From positions 1-64,000 of the forward strand of contig JAVYIG010002211.1 of assembly GCA_035222895.1 (NCBI GenBank): 64,000 nucleotides of DNA, given 5' to 3'. Below are positions 11,501 to 20,897 of this stretch, piece by piece. Below the pieces are notes generated by a model. It saw only the letters and a list, made by a program, of their open reading frames with translations. It ran no database searches and had not been told where the DNA came from. The stretch is from Strongylocentrotus droebachiensis. Its lineage: Eukaryota; Echinodermata; Echinoidea; Camarodonta; Strongylocentrotidae. Each line of letters opens with the position of its first letter. Within the stretch, counting starts at the first letter, position 1. Position numbers and translations under genes: made by a program.

Positions 11501-12291
11501 ATCTTTGGAAAGCAAGAGGAGTACCAGGTAAATACTACATGATATATTTGGCAATAGTATCGCTAGTCAGGAAGAAATGGGGAAGTTCATTTAATCAATT
11601 ATTGATACAAATGTTCTTGGAGAAAATAGATTATGAACATGATCAGTCTGACCTTTTGACAGTAGAAATTCAAAAACTAAAAACTAGAAATATTTATGTT
11701 GATTTAGTTAGTAAATTGACATGTAGACCTGTCTGTGAACCCCTATTTTCCACTAAATATGGGATAGAAAAGGAGGAATGGCCACAAATGTATCTACTCC
11801 CATTTAAATGCACAATAGAAGTTAAGATGAGAGTCTTCCAGTTTAAGATTTTGCATAATATTTTATACACCAATGAGAGACTATTTAAAATGAAGCAAGT
11901 TCAGACAGAACTTTGCACAATGTGCGAGACCTCTGTTGAAACTCCTCTACACCTTTTTTATGAGTGTAAGGTTGCTGAAGATTTAAGACGAGCTTTTGTT
12001 GATAAAATTGGTCTAAAGCTATCTATCAGATATGAGGATCTATCTAGGAAAAGAATGATGTTTGGATTCATAAAGGATTGGAAGGGACCACATAAAATAT
12101 TATTAAATCACTTAATTATCTTATTGAAGAGATACATTTATATTCAGAAATGCAGGAATTTAGTAGTAAGTTTCATAGGTTTTGAAACGTTTATTTGCAA
12201 AATCAGACATATAGAATTGGTAATTGCTAAACAAAAGCACAAAGAAAACATGCACTATAGAAAATGGTCCCCTATTGAGAATTTATTTTAA
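8509..12291 (+). CDS. LINE ORF2 protein: APE endonuclease, reverse transcriptase, C-terminal zinc knuckle
   Basis: 1260 residues. N-terminal apurinic-type endonuclease: THNVNGLGD (8-16), LLQETHS with the catalytic Glu near 38, GGDFN with Asp near 144, and SDHD near 231-234. Reverse transcriptase: KTPGNDGL, LSNWRPITLLNVD, QQTAFIKGRYIGEGI, LDLTKAFDS with the first catalytic Asp near 607, SRGVRQGDPLAPLLF, and the YADD catalytic pair near 701-704. A C-terminal C-X2-C-X8-H-X4-C finger lies near 1136-1153. These residues are all present, so the enzyme looks complete. It would nick the target and copy the element RNA in place. The length is usual for L1-group ORF2. No frameshift or stop. Confidence 0.95.
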   Translation: MDLKLMTHNVNGLGDFKARKRYFNYMLKQNKDIILLQETHSVEKEESLWRNQVRSDIIFSHGTSKSRGVCIILRKTPNFKLLDSIKDIMGRFLLVKVEIQKKVYVICNIYAPNNEKDQVEFFKKVELTIQDNVENGEILIIGGDFNLIQNLDLDRAGGSMKSIWKHSVNLIENLKIYFGLVDVWRIRNPCKKGFTWRRYNPLVQSRLDFWLIHDSLQNTISENDIIPCVLSDHDHVSLHMKIKTKNSGPSYWKFNNSLLNDVEYVNALANKYSEWIGEFTDNNDKGGIWDWLKFKIREFTVPFSKKKKCEREEKRKALEKELKKLDDRMAAEDIDEELMKKKREIEQELFKIYDYFADGAILRSRCTWYEKGEKSTKYFLSLEKGQAANSNIDVLTSDVGRIDKQSEIQDFIKKSYKTLFENKDKVEDEVSKDYISQSNIKQLTDEERNSCEGNITCSEARAELLKMARNKTPGNDGLTVEFYEMFWPLISEEVINSFNFAYENSVMSVSQRQGTIKLIPKPDRNKHTLSNWRPITLLNVDVKILSKCLAKRAAKVIGKLVDSQQTAFIKGRYIGEGIRLISDLLQYTKEENLRGIMLALDLTKAFDSISHRYMLNCLEAFNFGPSFIQWVRTLHTNISSCVLVNGFTTGYFPVSRGVRQGDPLAPLLFILSLEVVLTRLNNNDNIQAFEFSGKQIKYTAYADDITCFCRNIQSMKMVFKVFEEFSIISGLYLNKTKTEGIWVGKDRHNGEKTNDIHWADKSIRILGIHFSYDQEVVRKLNFDKRLDEIKCTFLRWKNRGLTLIGKIQLLKTFVMSKIMYIVSNIEIPDDFVKEVEKLMFQFIWKGPDKISRATMIADYTEGGLKFPKLKCMIETQLVKWIQRYYTESDHHWKLFFDHYSKRFGGKLIFMSNYSMSQLNSLGIPIFYHNLLLAWSKTKEYNQLVDDQGAQASVLSQIVWNNQYILIDNKSVYCKAFHEAGLCYVYQLFDLHGNIVQFNLWKARGVPGKYYMIYLAIVSLVRKKWGSSFNQLLIQMFLEKIDYEHDQSDLLTVEIQKLKTRNIYVDLVSKLTCRPVCEPLFSTKYGIEKEEWPQMYLLPFKCTIEVKMRVFQFKILHNILYTNERLFKMKQVQTELCTMCETSVETPLHLFYECKVAEDLRRAFVDKIGLKLSIRYEDLSRKRMMFGFIKDWKGPHKILLNHLIILLKRYIYIQKCRNLVVSFIGFETFICKIRHIELVIAKQKHKENMHYRKWSPIENLF

Positions 12292-12523
12292 TTATCCATA
12301 ACTATATTTTGATAATGATACAGTTCAAACCACCCGAGACTGATTTTTTAGTTTTTACATCAGGTCTGTTTGTTTGTTTGTTTGTTTGATTGTTGTTAGT
12401 TTTTTTTTGGGTAATTGTTATAGTGATTCGTATTTGATTATTGTTCTTTTAATGTTATACAATTATTTAATTCTTGTATGATTTTCTGTTTTTGTAATGT
12501 TACAAAAAATGTTTTTGAAAATC

Positions 12524-12554
12524 AATAAAAATTTGAAAAAAAAAAAAAAAAAAA
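12524..12554 (+). terminator. LINE poly(A) signal and A tail
   Basis: AATAAA at 12524-12529 is followed by AATTTG and then an uninterrupted A run leading into the 3' target duplication. Confidence 0.88.
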
Positions 12555-12569
12555 AAAAACCAATTTATT
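12555..12569. repeat. 3' target-site duplication of the LINE
   Basis: Exact copy of 6994-7008. The first five A residues cannot be separated from the poly(A) tail, so the certain part is CCAATTTATT. Confidence 0.88.
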
Positions 12570-12597
12570 ATCAGGGTAGACTTCCCCCCTTAATGAA

Positions 12598-12715
12598 CAG
12601 GAGGGGGGGGGGTAATTGTCTTCAGGGGGTAAATGTCATAGCGGGTAATTGTCGGGGGGGGGGGTAGTTTTCCCGGGGGTACTTATTCGGGGGGGGGGGG
12701 GGGTAAATGTCCAGG
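12598..12715 (+). repeat. G-tract array around GGGGTAATTGTC-like units
   Basis: At least five G runs of five or more bases, each followed by TAATTGTC, TAAATGTC or similar. The plus strand could form G-quadruplexes. The C-rich complement of the same motif is seen at 6928-6966 before the LINE. Confidence 0.75.
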
Positions 12716-13127
12716 GCATAATTGGTTTTACTTTTTTTGTAATAGAAGTAATATTAGAAGCTCATATTTAATAATATGCAGAGATTTTTTTTTATGATAG
12801 GGGAGGGGGAGGAGACTGGTCCATTTATTTATAATTATAATAAATTAATATAAAAAATGTGCAATACTTACATATCATTCTTATTTGCTTCACGCGCTAG
12901 TTGGCTCTCAGATTTTGTATCTGCAAAAAGACAGAAATTTAAACCATATCGTTATTTAAATTGCATACGGGTATATGTACTGACAGAAATTATTATAATG
13001 CTATTTGAGTATATTATGTACTATACTTGATTTGCTCACAATTTCTACTACAAAAATGATAACTTTAATTTTGAAGAACATTCATAATAATAACTATTTA
13101 ATAATAACTATTTCTCATATGGCGTTT
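12716..13127. other. No gene recognised
   Basis: AT-rich sequence without recognisable coding potential. Confidence 0.45.
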
Positions 13128-13441
13128 TTCAGGAGGGCCCTATCAAAGCGCTTTACAGATATATATATTATTACCCCGGTCATCGGATTCAGGCTTACCC
13201 GCACATAATGTATGCACATTCTCCACTCCCTGGGGAGCATTCCAGCCAGGTGTCATTTTTACAAGCGCACACTTGCTAATCTAAGCACATTCATTTTCGC
13301 ATCCTACTGGGTACCCATTTAACACCTGGGTGGAGAGTGGCAAATGCAGATCAATGTGGTGCCGCAATGGGACTTGAACCGCGGACCTTGTGATCCACAG
13401 TCCAGTGACATATCCACTCGTCCACGACACTTCCACATTCA
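13128..13441 (-). mobile_element. tRNA-derived SINE, minus orientation
   Basis: On the minus strand the element begins at 13441 with a tRNA-like head: A-box-like GTGGACGAGTGG and B-box GGTTCAAGTCCC. The body has TTTGCCACTCTCCACCCAG and TAAATGGGTACCCAG, also seen at 42610-42790, 46010-46200 and 49680-49862. The tail end (AAGCGCTTTACAGATATA and GGGGAGCATTCCAGCCA) is shared with 63640-63779. Confidence 0.75.
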
Positions 13442-14025
13442 TACATTTAAAATGACAGCATTTCTACATCTAACACTAAATTTCCAGAATGAAATAATGT
13501 ATTGTTTACTACAACTACGTCTACTATTACTATGTCTACTACTAGTACTACTACTACTAATAATAATAAAATATTTATAGAGCTCGTAATAAACAAATAT
13601 CTGCTGTACAAACAAAATGTGACACAATGTGTTAGTACATTTCTAAGATACAATTTGACCAATTGAAATCATATAATAAAAACAAAATGGAAATTGCTGG
13701 TAATAAGTGATTGCCAAACACACACATAAAACAAAGAAAATGCAAATTTCTTCATTTTGGCTGCCGGGCTCACGATCAATTGGGCAAAAAGAATTTCCAT
13801 TTTCGGTTTAACTTAATACAATTTGGAGTGGACTTTAAAAGATTATTATTATTATTATTATTTGAATTAAAGATAATCGTTATTATTGAAGGCTTGTTTC
13901 CATATATATTCAATATACTTGGTGCAGTTCCTTATCTTAATTTCCTAAAAGCATTGAAAGAATAAATTCTTCAATTTTAACTAAAAAATGTTCAGAACTA
14001 CTAGAAAAAAAACATTCAAACAGCG
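13442..14025. other. No gene recognised
   Basis: AT-rich sequence with short ACT/AAT repeats (13510-13570) and an ATT run (13845-13862). It would be the 3' UTR or downstream flank of the Death-domain exon at 14026-14341 on the minus strand. Confidence 0.4.
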
Positions 14026-14341
14026 TTAGTACCAACCAGGGTTAGATGTAGGAAATAGTTCGTCAACAATGGGGTGAAGGTTGGCTGTCCGAAGTGCCTG
14101 AATCAACGCTTCTTGCTGTTCACCCTTACTCTGACCCTCGTGCCACTGGCGAAGCATACTCTCTGTCCCGCTGTAGTCAATGTCATAATTGCGTGTGTTG
14201 GTCTGTTTGTAGCGAGCGATTTCAGCTGGTATGAAACCCAAAGCTTTCCCAAGATTATCAATGTCTTCTACTTCGGATATCCTTCGAGCCACTTCTTTGA
14301 GGATACTATCAAAGACATGAGGTTCCGCGTTGGCACTCATA
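14026..14341 (-). CDS. Death-domain coding exon, terminal (small DD protein or last exon of a larger one)
   Basis: The minus strand codes from ATG at 14338-14340 to TAA at 14026-14028, 104 residues. FDSILKEVARRISEVEDIDN, LGKALGFIPAEIARYKQTN, LRQWHEGQ and ALIQALRTANLHPIVDELFP follow the Death-domain pattern (LG-h-x-x-x-EI and the L-x-x-W motif before the last helices). Directly before the ATG the minus strand reads a long C run then CATACAG, a good 3' splice site, so the exon probably starts at 14341 and the ATG may be internal. A donor-like ACTAG/GTATGA at about 15009 on the minus strand would join in phase (giving TTSMSANAEP), but the frame upstream of it is closed by a stop 18 codons back with no clear acceptor, so I do not annotate that exon. 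The ORF can also be read from a Met at 14385 through the C run, which I think is intron. Confidence 0.72.
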
Positions 14342-14344
14342 CTG

Positions 14345-15228
14345 TATGGGGGGGGGGGGAGAATATGCTTTGTAATTAATTTCAATTTTTCATAACCACA
14401 TGATTAAAAGCCTGGACTTGAATTTTTTTTTAATAAGTTCCAGCAAAAATCCTAATTTCAGCATTATTTCAAAGTTTTAAGAGGGGAAGGAAGGGGGGCG
14501 GGGGATATACTTCAATATACATTTGTATCTACCGGTATACAAATAATATATACATTTATTTCTATTTTTCAAAATATTTGTCCCCCTGGCCTGGCCATGG
14601 CCATGGGGCCCCATCAGACATCATATACAATTACAAATGCTATCAATTAAAATGTCAAATCCAACAAAAGTTCTAATGACCTCCACTGAAAACATAATGG
14701 AAAGAAAATTTCAAATTTGACATGTAAAAATGGAATTCACCCACTACGAACTTCGGTAGTATGCCAGAAATAGACATGCATGGCATGGCATATGGCCATA
14801 TAACACTCAAAACATACTCAATACTAACACCGGCGCCGGTGTCGGAGCTTCCTGGAGTTAACTCAATACATGCAGAGTTAGTTGTACACGGCAGATCTCA
14901 ATTTACCGTCAAAACAAATGGTCAGAAATGATGACCAAACTCACAAAACAAAGTGAAAATGTTTTGGCTATTCAGTCATACGATACGAAAGGATAAACAG
15001 AATTCATACCTAGTAGTCTGGATGAGCTTTTCAATGTATTCCTTGATGGGAATCCGGAGATCCGATCAGTTCCGTACAGAGAAAAGTGCGTGATTTAGGA
15101 TTTCTACATGCCAGGCATTATCATCATGGAGGTTTTATTCTGGGTATTCCCCAAATCGTTAGTAGTCTGCAAAGTCAGACTGTGTTCAGATACTCATCAA
15201 ATTCTTTGATGACATGTAGCCAATTCCC
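14345..15228. other. No gene assigned; possible decayed upstream exon near 15009-15130
   Basis: Minus-strand sequence near 15009-15130 has stretches that read like protein (for example IPIKEYIEKLIQTT before the donor-like site) but in frames broken by stops. It could be an unrecognised exon, a decayed one or chance. The rest is AT-rich. Confidence 0.3.
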
Positions 15229-15254
15229 ATGAAGATGGGATTTTATTTAGGTGT

Positions 15255-17771
15255 TTATGGTTATTACGATGATGGTGATGATGATGATGATGATAATGAT
15301 GATGATGAAGATGATGATGATGATGATGATGCTGATGATGATTTCGGTGGTGGTAGTGATGATGATGATGATTTCGGTGGTGGTAGTGATGATGATGATG
15401 ATGATTTCATTGGTGGTAGTGATGATGATGATGATGATTTCAGTGGTGGTAATGATGATGATGATGATTTCAGTGGTGGTAGTGATGATGATGATGATTT
15501 CGGTGGTGGTAGTGATGATGATGATGATTCCAGTGGTGGTAGAGATGATGATGATGATTTCAGTGGTGGTAGTGATGATGATGATGATGATTTCATTGGT
15601 GGTAGTGATGATGATGATGATTATGATGATGATGATTTCAGTGGTGGTAGTAATGATGATGATGATTTCGGTGGTGGTAGTGATGATGATGATGATTTCA
15701 GTGGTGGTAGTGATGATGATGATGATGATTTCGGTGGTGGTAGTGATGGTGATGATGATGATTTCGGTGGAAGTGATGATGATGATGATGATTTCATTGG
15801 TGGTAGTGATGATGATGATGATGATTTCAGTGGTGGTAGTGATGATGATGATGATTTCAAAGGTGGTAGTGATGATGATGATGATTTCGGTGGTAGTAGT
15901 GATGATGATGATGATTTCAGTGGTGGTAGTGATGATGATGATGATTCCAGTGGTGGTAGTGATGATGATGATGATTTCGGTGGTGGTAGTGATGATGATG
16001 ATGATTTCGGTGGTAGTAGTGATGATGATGATGATTTCAGTGGTGGTAGTGATGATGATGATGATTCAGTGGTGGTAGTGATGATGATGATGATTTCAGT
16101 GGTGGTAGTGATGATGATGATGATTTCAGTGGTGGTAGTGATGATGATGATGATTTCAGTGGTGGTAGTGTTGATGATGATGATGATTTCATTGGTGGTA
16201 GTGATGATGATGATGATTTCAGTGGTGGTAGTGATGATGATGATGATTTCAGTGGTGGTAGTGTTGATGATGATGATGATTTCATTGGTGGTAGTGATGA
16301 TGATGATGATTTCAGTGGTGGTAGTGATGATGATGATGATTTCAGTGGTGGTAGTGATGATGATGATGATGATGATTTCGGTGGTGGTAGTGATGATGGT
16401 GATGATTTCGGTGGTGGTAGTGATGATGATGATGATGATTTCAGTGGTGGTAGTGATGATGATGATGATTTCAGTGGTGGTAGTGATGATGATGATGATT
16501 TCGGTGGTGGTAGTGATGATGATGATGATTTCGGTGGTGGTAGTGATGATGATGATGATGATTTCAGTGGTGGTAGTGATGATGATGATGATTTCAGTGG
16601 TGGTAGTGATGATGATGATGATTTCGGTGGTGGTAGTAGTGATGATGATGATGATTTCGGTGGTGGTAGCGATGATGATGATGATTTTGGTGGTAGTAGT
16701 GATGATGATGATGATGATGATGATTTCGGTGGTAGTAGTGATGATGATGATGATTTCGGTGGTGGTAGTGATGATGATGATGATTTCAGTGGTGGTAGTG
16801 ATGATGATGATGATTTCGGTGGTAGTAGTGATGATGATGATGATTTTGGTGGTAGTAGTGATGATGATGATGATGATTTCGGTGGTAGTAGTGATGATGG
16901 TGATGATTTCGGTGGTGGTAGTGATGATGATGATGATTTCGGTGGTGGTAGAGATGGTGATGATGATTTCGGTGGTAGTAGTGATGATGATGATGATTTC
17001 GGTGGTAGTAGTGATGATGATGATTTCGGTGGTAGTAGTGATGATGATGATGATTTCGGTGGTGGTAGTGATGATGATCATGATTTCGGTGGTGGTAGAG
17101 ATGGTGATGATGATTTCGGTGGTAGTAGTGATGATGATGATGATTTCGGTGGTAGTAGTGATGATGATGATTTCGGTGGTGGTAGTGATGATGATGATGA
17201 TTTCGGTGGTAGTAGTGATGATGATGATGAATTCGGTGGTGGTAGTGATGATGATGATGATGATTTCGGTGGTAGTAGTGATGATGATGATGATGATTTC
17301 AGTGCATGATGATTTCGGTGGTAGTGATGATGATTTCGGTGGTGGTAGTGATGATGATCATGATGATTTTGGTGGTAGTAGTGATGATGGTGATGATTTC
17401 GGTGGTGGTAGTGATGATGATGATGATTTCGGTGGTAGTAGTGATGATGATGATGATTTCAGTGGTGGAAGTGATGATGATGATGATGATTTCATTGGTG
17501 GTAGTGATGATGATGATGATTCCAGTGGTGGTAGTGATGATGATGATGATTTCGGTGATAGTAGTGATGATGATGATGATGATTTCGGTGGTAGTAGTGA
17601 TGATGATGATGATTTCGGTGGTGGTAGTGATGATGATGATGATTTCGGTGGTGGTAGTGATGATGATGATGATTTCAGTGGTAGTAGTGATGATGATGAT
17701 GATTTCGGTGGTAGTAGTGATGATGATGATGATTTCGGTGGTGGTAGCGATGATGATGATGAATATAAATA
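15255..17771. repeat. 2.5-kb GAT-based minisatellite, unit about 27-33 bp
   Basis: About 80 imperfect copies of a 30-bp consensus, (GAT)4-6 followed by TTCGGTGGTGGTAGT, with variants TTCAGT, TTCATT and GGTAGTAGT. Unit length varies in steps of three through gain or loss of GAT, which keeps long frames open on both strands. One frame reads DDDDDFGGGS repeats; a single-base loss near 16065 shifts it to VVVVMMMMIS, and a change near 17300 shifts it back. Because several frames on both strands are open, openness is not evidence of coding. I annotate it as satellite-like DNA. Confidence 0.93.
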
Positions 17772-18658
17772 ATGACGATCCGATGGAGGAGGAGGGTGGC
17801 AACGATAAACATAAAGGATAATATTAATAATAATACTAATAATAATAATAACAACAACGAAAATATTTATTAAGCGCATAATTGATAATTTCTCTATGCG
17901 CTGGACATGAGGTGGATCCAGGATTCTTTGGTGATGGGTGGGGGTTTGGCACCCTACAATAATAAGTAGGTGGGAAGTGAAGAGGAAGAAGGAGAGAAGA
18001 GGAGAATATAGAGACAGTGGATCGGGGACAGGCCGGGGAAGGGAGAGAAAGAGAGGGGGGGGGAGAAAAGCGACATAAATGAGAAAAGGGAGGGTGAGAA
18101 AGAGAGAGAGAGAGAGAGAGAGGGGGGGGTGGGAGGGGGAGGAGTACTTTGCAAATTCTTGTATCAATATCAATTTGTAATTATTATATTTCGAGTAAAT
18201 GCATGTCTTTTTGGGAAAATATACTCATGATTTATGCTATCAAATTTTAAAAAGCAAATGGGATAAAAGTGAGGGAGGAACATGCCATTTTGTTATAATA
18301 AACAGTTTTCTTTGATAACTGCATGGGTGTCCGATTTTCCTCAAACCTTTCTTAAAATCTGATGATGTTCTTGTTTTTTTTTTTGTTTTTTTTTTGTATT
18401 TTTTTTTTTTCTTCATTGCTTCGCTTCTCTTGTTAAATGTGTGTTATTTGTTTGTTTGTTTGATTGTGTTTAATTTTGAATGTTTTGGTCGGTTTTGGCC
18501 CAAATAATCCTGGCAACATTTTAGAAGGACAAAAATGAGGACGCGGAGGAGTAGGAGAGGGAAGTGGAGGAGTATCAAAATGAAGAAGTCAATAATCATT
18601 GAAAAGTGAACGGCATATCGTAAAAATCTAATGTTGAGTAAAAGTATTTGATTGATTT
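17772..18658. other. Low-complexity and AT-rich sequence, no gene
   Basis: AAT repeats (17820-17850), a purine-rich stretch with GA repeats and G runs (about 18030-18140), and T runs (18370-18410). No gene is seen. Confidence 0.55.
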
Positions 18659-18741
18659 GATTCCGCCCGGGCTCGTACCGGGGGCCCGGGCGGGGGACCT
18701 TGAGTGTGTTAGACTCACGTGATAACCGCTACTACGGGATC
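18659..18741 (-). pseudogene. tRNA-Val(AAC) pseudogene with expanded T arm
   Basis: On the minus strand the order is GATCCCG, a D arm GTAGCGGTTATCACG, anticodon loop CTAACAC (anticodon AAC), then GGTCCC. An extra 10-11 bp (about CCGCCCGGGCC) is inserted before CCCGGTACGAGCCCGGG, and the acceptor ends in CGGAATC with one mismatch. The T loop has TAC in place of TTC. The insertion and B-box change argue against function. Confidence 0.8.
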
Positions 18742-19014
18742 TCAGATGATATCATGGCTAATGTATTATTCTTCTTCTCTGACTCACTTATAATACTCAT
18801 CCATTAATGTACTTACTCACTCTCGATTATATCATGTAATTATATAGTTCGAGTAAATGTCAAAAACTGTCAAACTGTTAACCAATTCAAAATTGTCTTA
18901 AAACACATCAATTGCTTTTGATGATTAACTAAGTTTGTTCACATTGATGTGTATTTCATTTGTATTGTAATATTTAGGTTTATTTGCAATTTTTTGTTTT
19001 GTTTAATATGTAAT

Positions 19015-19454
19015 CAGGGGCGGATCTAGCTTTTTGCTAAGGGGGGGGTTTGACCAAAATAATGACGATGCGGAGCATCGTCCACGAGCCGCGAAGCGGC
19101 GAGCCGATTTTTTTGTGGGTGTTTATTTGAACCCCGTAAGTGATGTTTTCCTGGCATCTATTAACACAATGGAGACCATAAAAAGCAGTGCATGATAACG
19201 TCTTTTTAAATCAAGTAACAGTTAAATACACAGTTATATCCAGAGTTATCATGTGTTTGGTTAAGTTACCAGATGAGTTGAATATCTTCTCACAATATTT
19301 GCACTTGAAAGGGTTTCTCTCCAGCGTGCGTTCTTTTTTCTTTCTTTTTTTCTTTTTTTTCTCTTTTTTTTCCCTTTTTTTTTTTTTTTTTTTTTTTGGG
19401 CCGCCCAAGGGGGGGGTTTAAACCCCCTAAACCCCCCCCGTAGATCCGCGCCTG
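19015..19454. mobile_element. 440-bp terminal-inverted-repeat DNA transposon (nonautonomous)
   Basis: The left end is CAGGGGCGGATCTAGC and the right end GTAGATCCGCGCCTG, inverse complements with two differences. Both ends are followed by G or C runs and AAACCCCC-like blocks. GTAAT flanks both sides (19010-19014 and 19455-19459), a 5-bp target duplication. The inside contains GCGGAGCATCG and GCCGCGAAGCGGC palindromes and long T runs. No transposase is encoded. I do not assign the superfamily. A partial relative ends at 732. Confidence 0.85.
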
Positions 19455-19459
19455 GTAAT

Positions 19460-20173
19460 TGTTTATCAGTCTATTTTGTTTGTTATAGCACCTAGAGACT
19501 TTGGTGGTAAACGCTGTATAAGCAACATTTGTATTATTATTAATAGTCTTTTGGGGGAAATAGAAATGTCATGATTTATGGTATCAAATTTGTTTAAAGG
19601 AGGAGGGGGGAGATGTAGGATGAGTGTTGAGAAAGAATTAGGTCTCTGAAAGTTTGGAGGAAAATGCCATTAAGATTTCTAAAAAAATGAATTCGATCAA
19701 ACACAAATTAATTAATTGGCAACTCTACGGGGTTTTATAGCAACCCTCCCATTTCCTTGAATAAGATTCCATAAATGTCCATGCTCATTGTAAATTTTGA
19801 TGATTTTTTTTTTTCTTAAGAGGCTTTGAAAAATACATGACTTGTCTAATGATATAATGAGTGCTTTTTTTTCTTCAGAAAATGGAAATTTTAGCGAGTG
19901 CGGAAGTTGACCAAAAGGTTACATTTATGTTTGTTTGAAATTATAATGCCAAGAAAGACGTGTGTGCAGCGCTTTGTAACTGCAAGGAAAAGGCGCTATA
20001 TCAAATATTTTTTGGATTGGATTGGGAAAGACGATGGACAAGTTTTGATATTTTATTATGAACTCAGTGCACAGAATTATAGGCATCCGTCAACAAGAAA
20101 TATAGTAATATCCATAATTATATATTCACACTATTTGCATCTAAGTATCCAAATCGGAATCCTTATATACTGT
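19460..20173. other. No gene; one short retroposon tail
   Basis: A retroposon tail (AGCACCTAGAGACTTTGG ... CGCTGTATAAGCA, ATT repeat) lies at about 19488-19545. Otherwise AT-rich with no recognised gene. Confidence 0.45.
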
Positions 20174-20897
20174 TTAAGACCGGTAGTGGTAAATTTGTGG
20201 TTCAAGGGTTTTGGGTGCAAATATCCATTCAATATTGTTTAGATATTGCCTTCAGAGGTTTAGATGGCAATACTTAAACCCATATTCGTGAAAATGCAGA
20301 AATATATAACAATGTTGAAGTGCATTCGCGATATCTGTCCAGGCTGGATCAATATGAAAAATTTACCAAATATATAACTTAGTATAAGCGGTTTCCCAGT
20401 AAAAATTTGTATCATAATGCACGTATTAGTCAAAACATATTCTTTCACATGAGTGGTAATAGAGTACCGAAGCTGTGACATCATAAAAATCTATTTTTAG
20501 AATTTCTCAATTTTTTCTTCATTTTCGAAAAGAGCATAACAAAATGTCCAAATGTCGAAAACCAATTAAATATGTTAATTATTGGCTGAGATATGACCAG
20601 AATAAATAGATTTCCTTTAGGAACTCAGCTTTATTTTGCTCTGGTTTGTAATGTTATGAACCAGGGCAAAATAACACTGAGTAATTCTCAAGGAAATCTA
20701 TTTATTCAGATGGTCATATCTCAGCCAATACTTAATATATTCAATTGGTTTTCGACATTTGGACATTATCTTTCATGCTCTTTCGGAAAATGAAGAATAA
20801 ATTCCAAAAATTGATTTTTTGTTTTTGATGACGTCACACTTCAACCACTTTTCATTTTTTAAGAGGGAGGCGTTTCCGAACTGGTCTATACCTTTAT
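20174..20897. mobile_element. TTAA-type MITE (family A) interrupted by another MITE
   Basis: The left end TTAAGACCGG...AGTGGTAA and the right end ACTGGTCTATACCTTTAT are the inverse of each other and match the complete copy at 28907-29260, which lies in the opposite orientation. Shared internal blocks include GGTTCAAGGGTTTTGGGTGC and GTGCATTCGCGATATC. The element is longer than its relative because of a 374-bp insertion at 20469-20842. Confidence 0.8.
20469..20842. mobile_element. Nested long-inverted-repeat MITE (family B)
   Basis: It begins GAAGCTGTGACATCAT and ends ATGACGTCACACTTC. The two arms, about 160 bp each, are inverse copies: GGCTGAGATATGACCAGAAT pairs with ATTCAGATGGTCATATCTCA, and TTATTTTGCTCTGGTT pairs with AACCAGGGCAAAATAA. 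A relative is at 58201-58500. Confidence 0.85.

Larger units (their letters stand above)
7009..12554 (+). mobile_element. Full-length L1/Tx1-type non-LTR retrotransposon, both ORFs intact
   Basis: A 5.5-kb element with a short 5' UTR (78 nt), ORF1 (7087-8079), a 429-nt spacer, ORF2 (8509-12291), a 240-nt 3' UTR with AATAAA at 12524-12529, and a pure poly(A) tail from about 12537. It is bounded by a 15-bp perfect target duplication. Two open ORFs, a pure A tail and identical target duplications indicate a recent insertion by target-primed reverse transcription. Poly(A) tail, an ORF1 with coiled coil and RRM-like domain, and an APE-type endonuclease plus RT in ORF2 place it in the L1 group (L1 or Tx1-like). 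It may be capable of retrotransposition. Confidence 0.93.

Noticed and set aside
13360..13440. tRNA-like sequence on the minus strand
   Set aside because: A and B boxes are present, but the sequence continues into a SINE body seen several times in the window and the cloverleaf is imperfect.
15229..17772. An 847-codon open frame rich in Asp and then in Val/Met
   Set aside because: It is the translation of a GAT minisatellite; other frames on both strands are equally open, the composition switches with each phase change, and there is no splice or start context.
19898..20242. 114-codon open frame
   Set aside because: No domain recognised; it overlaps the start of a MITE and has no conserved-looking composition.
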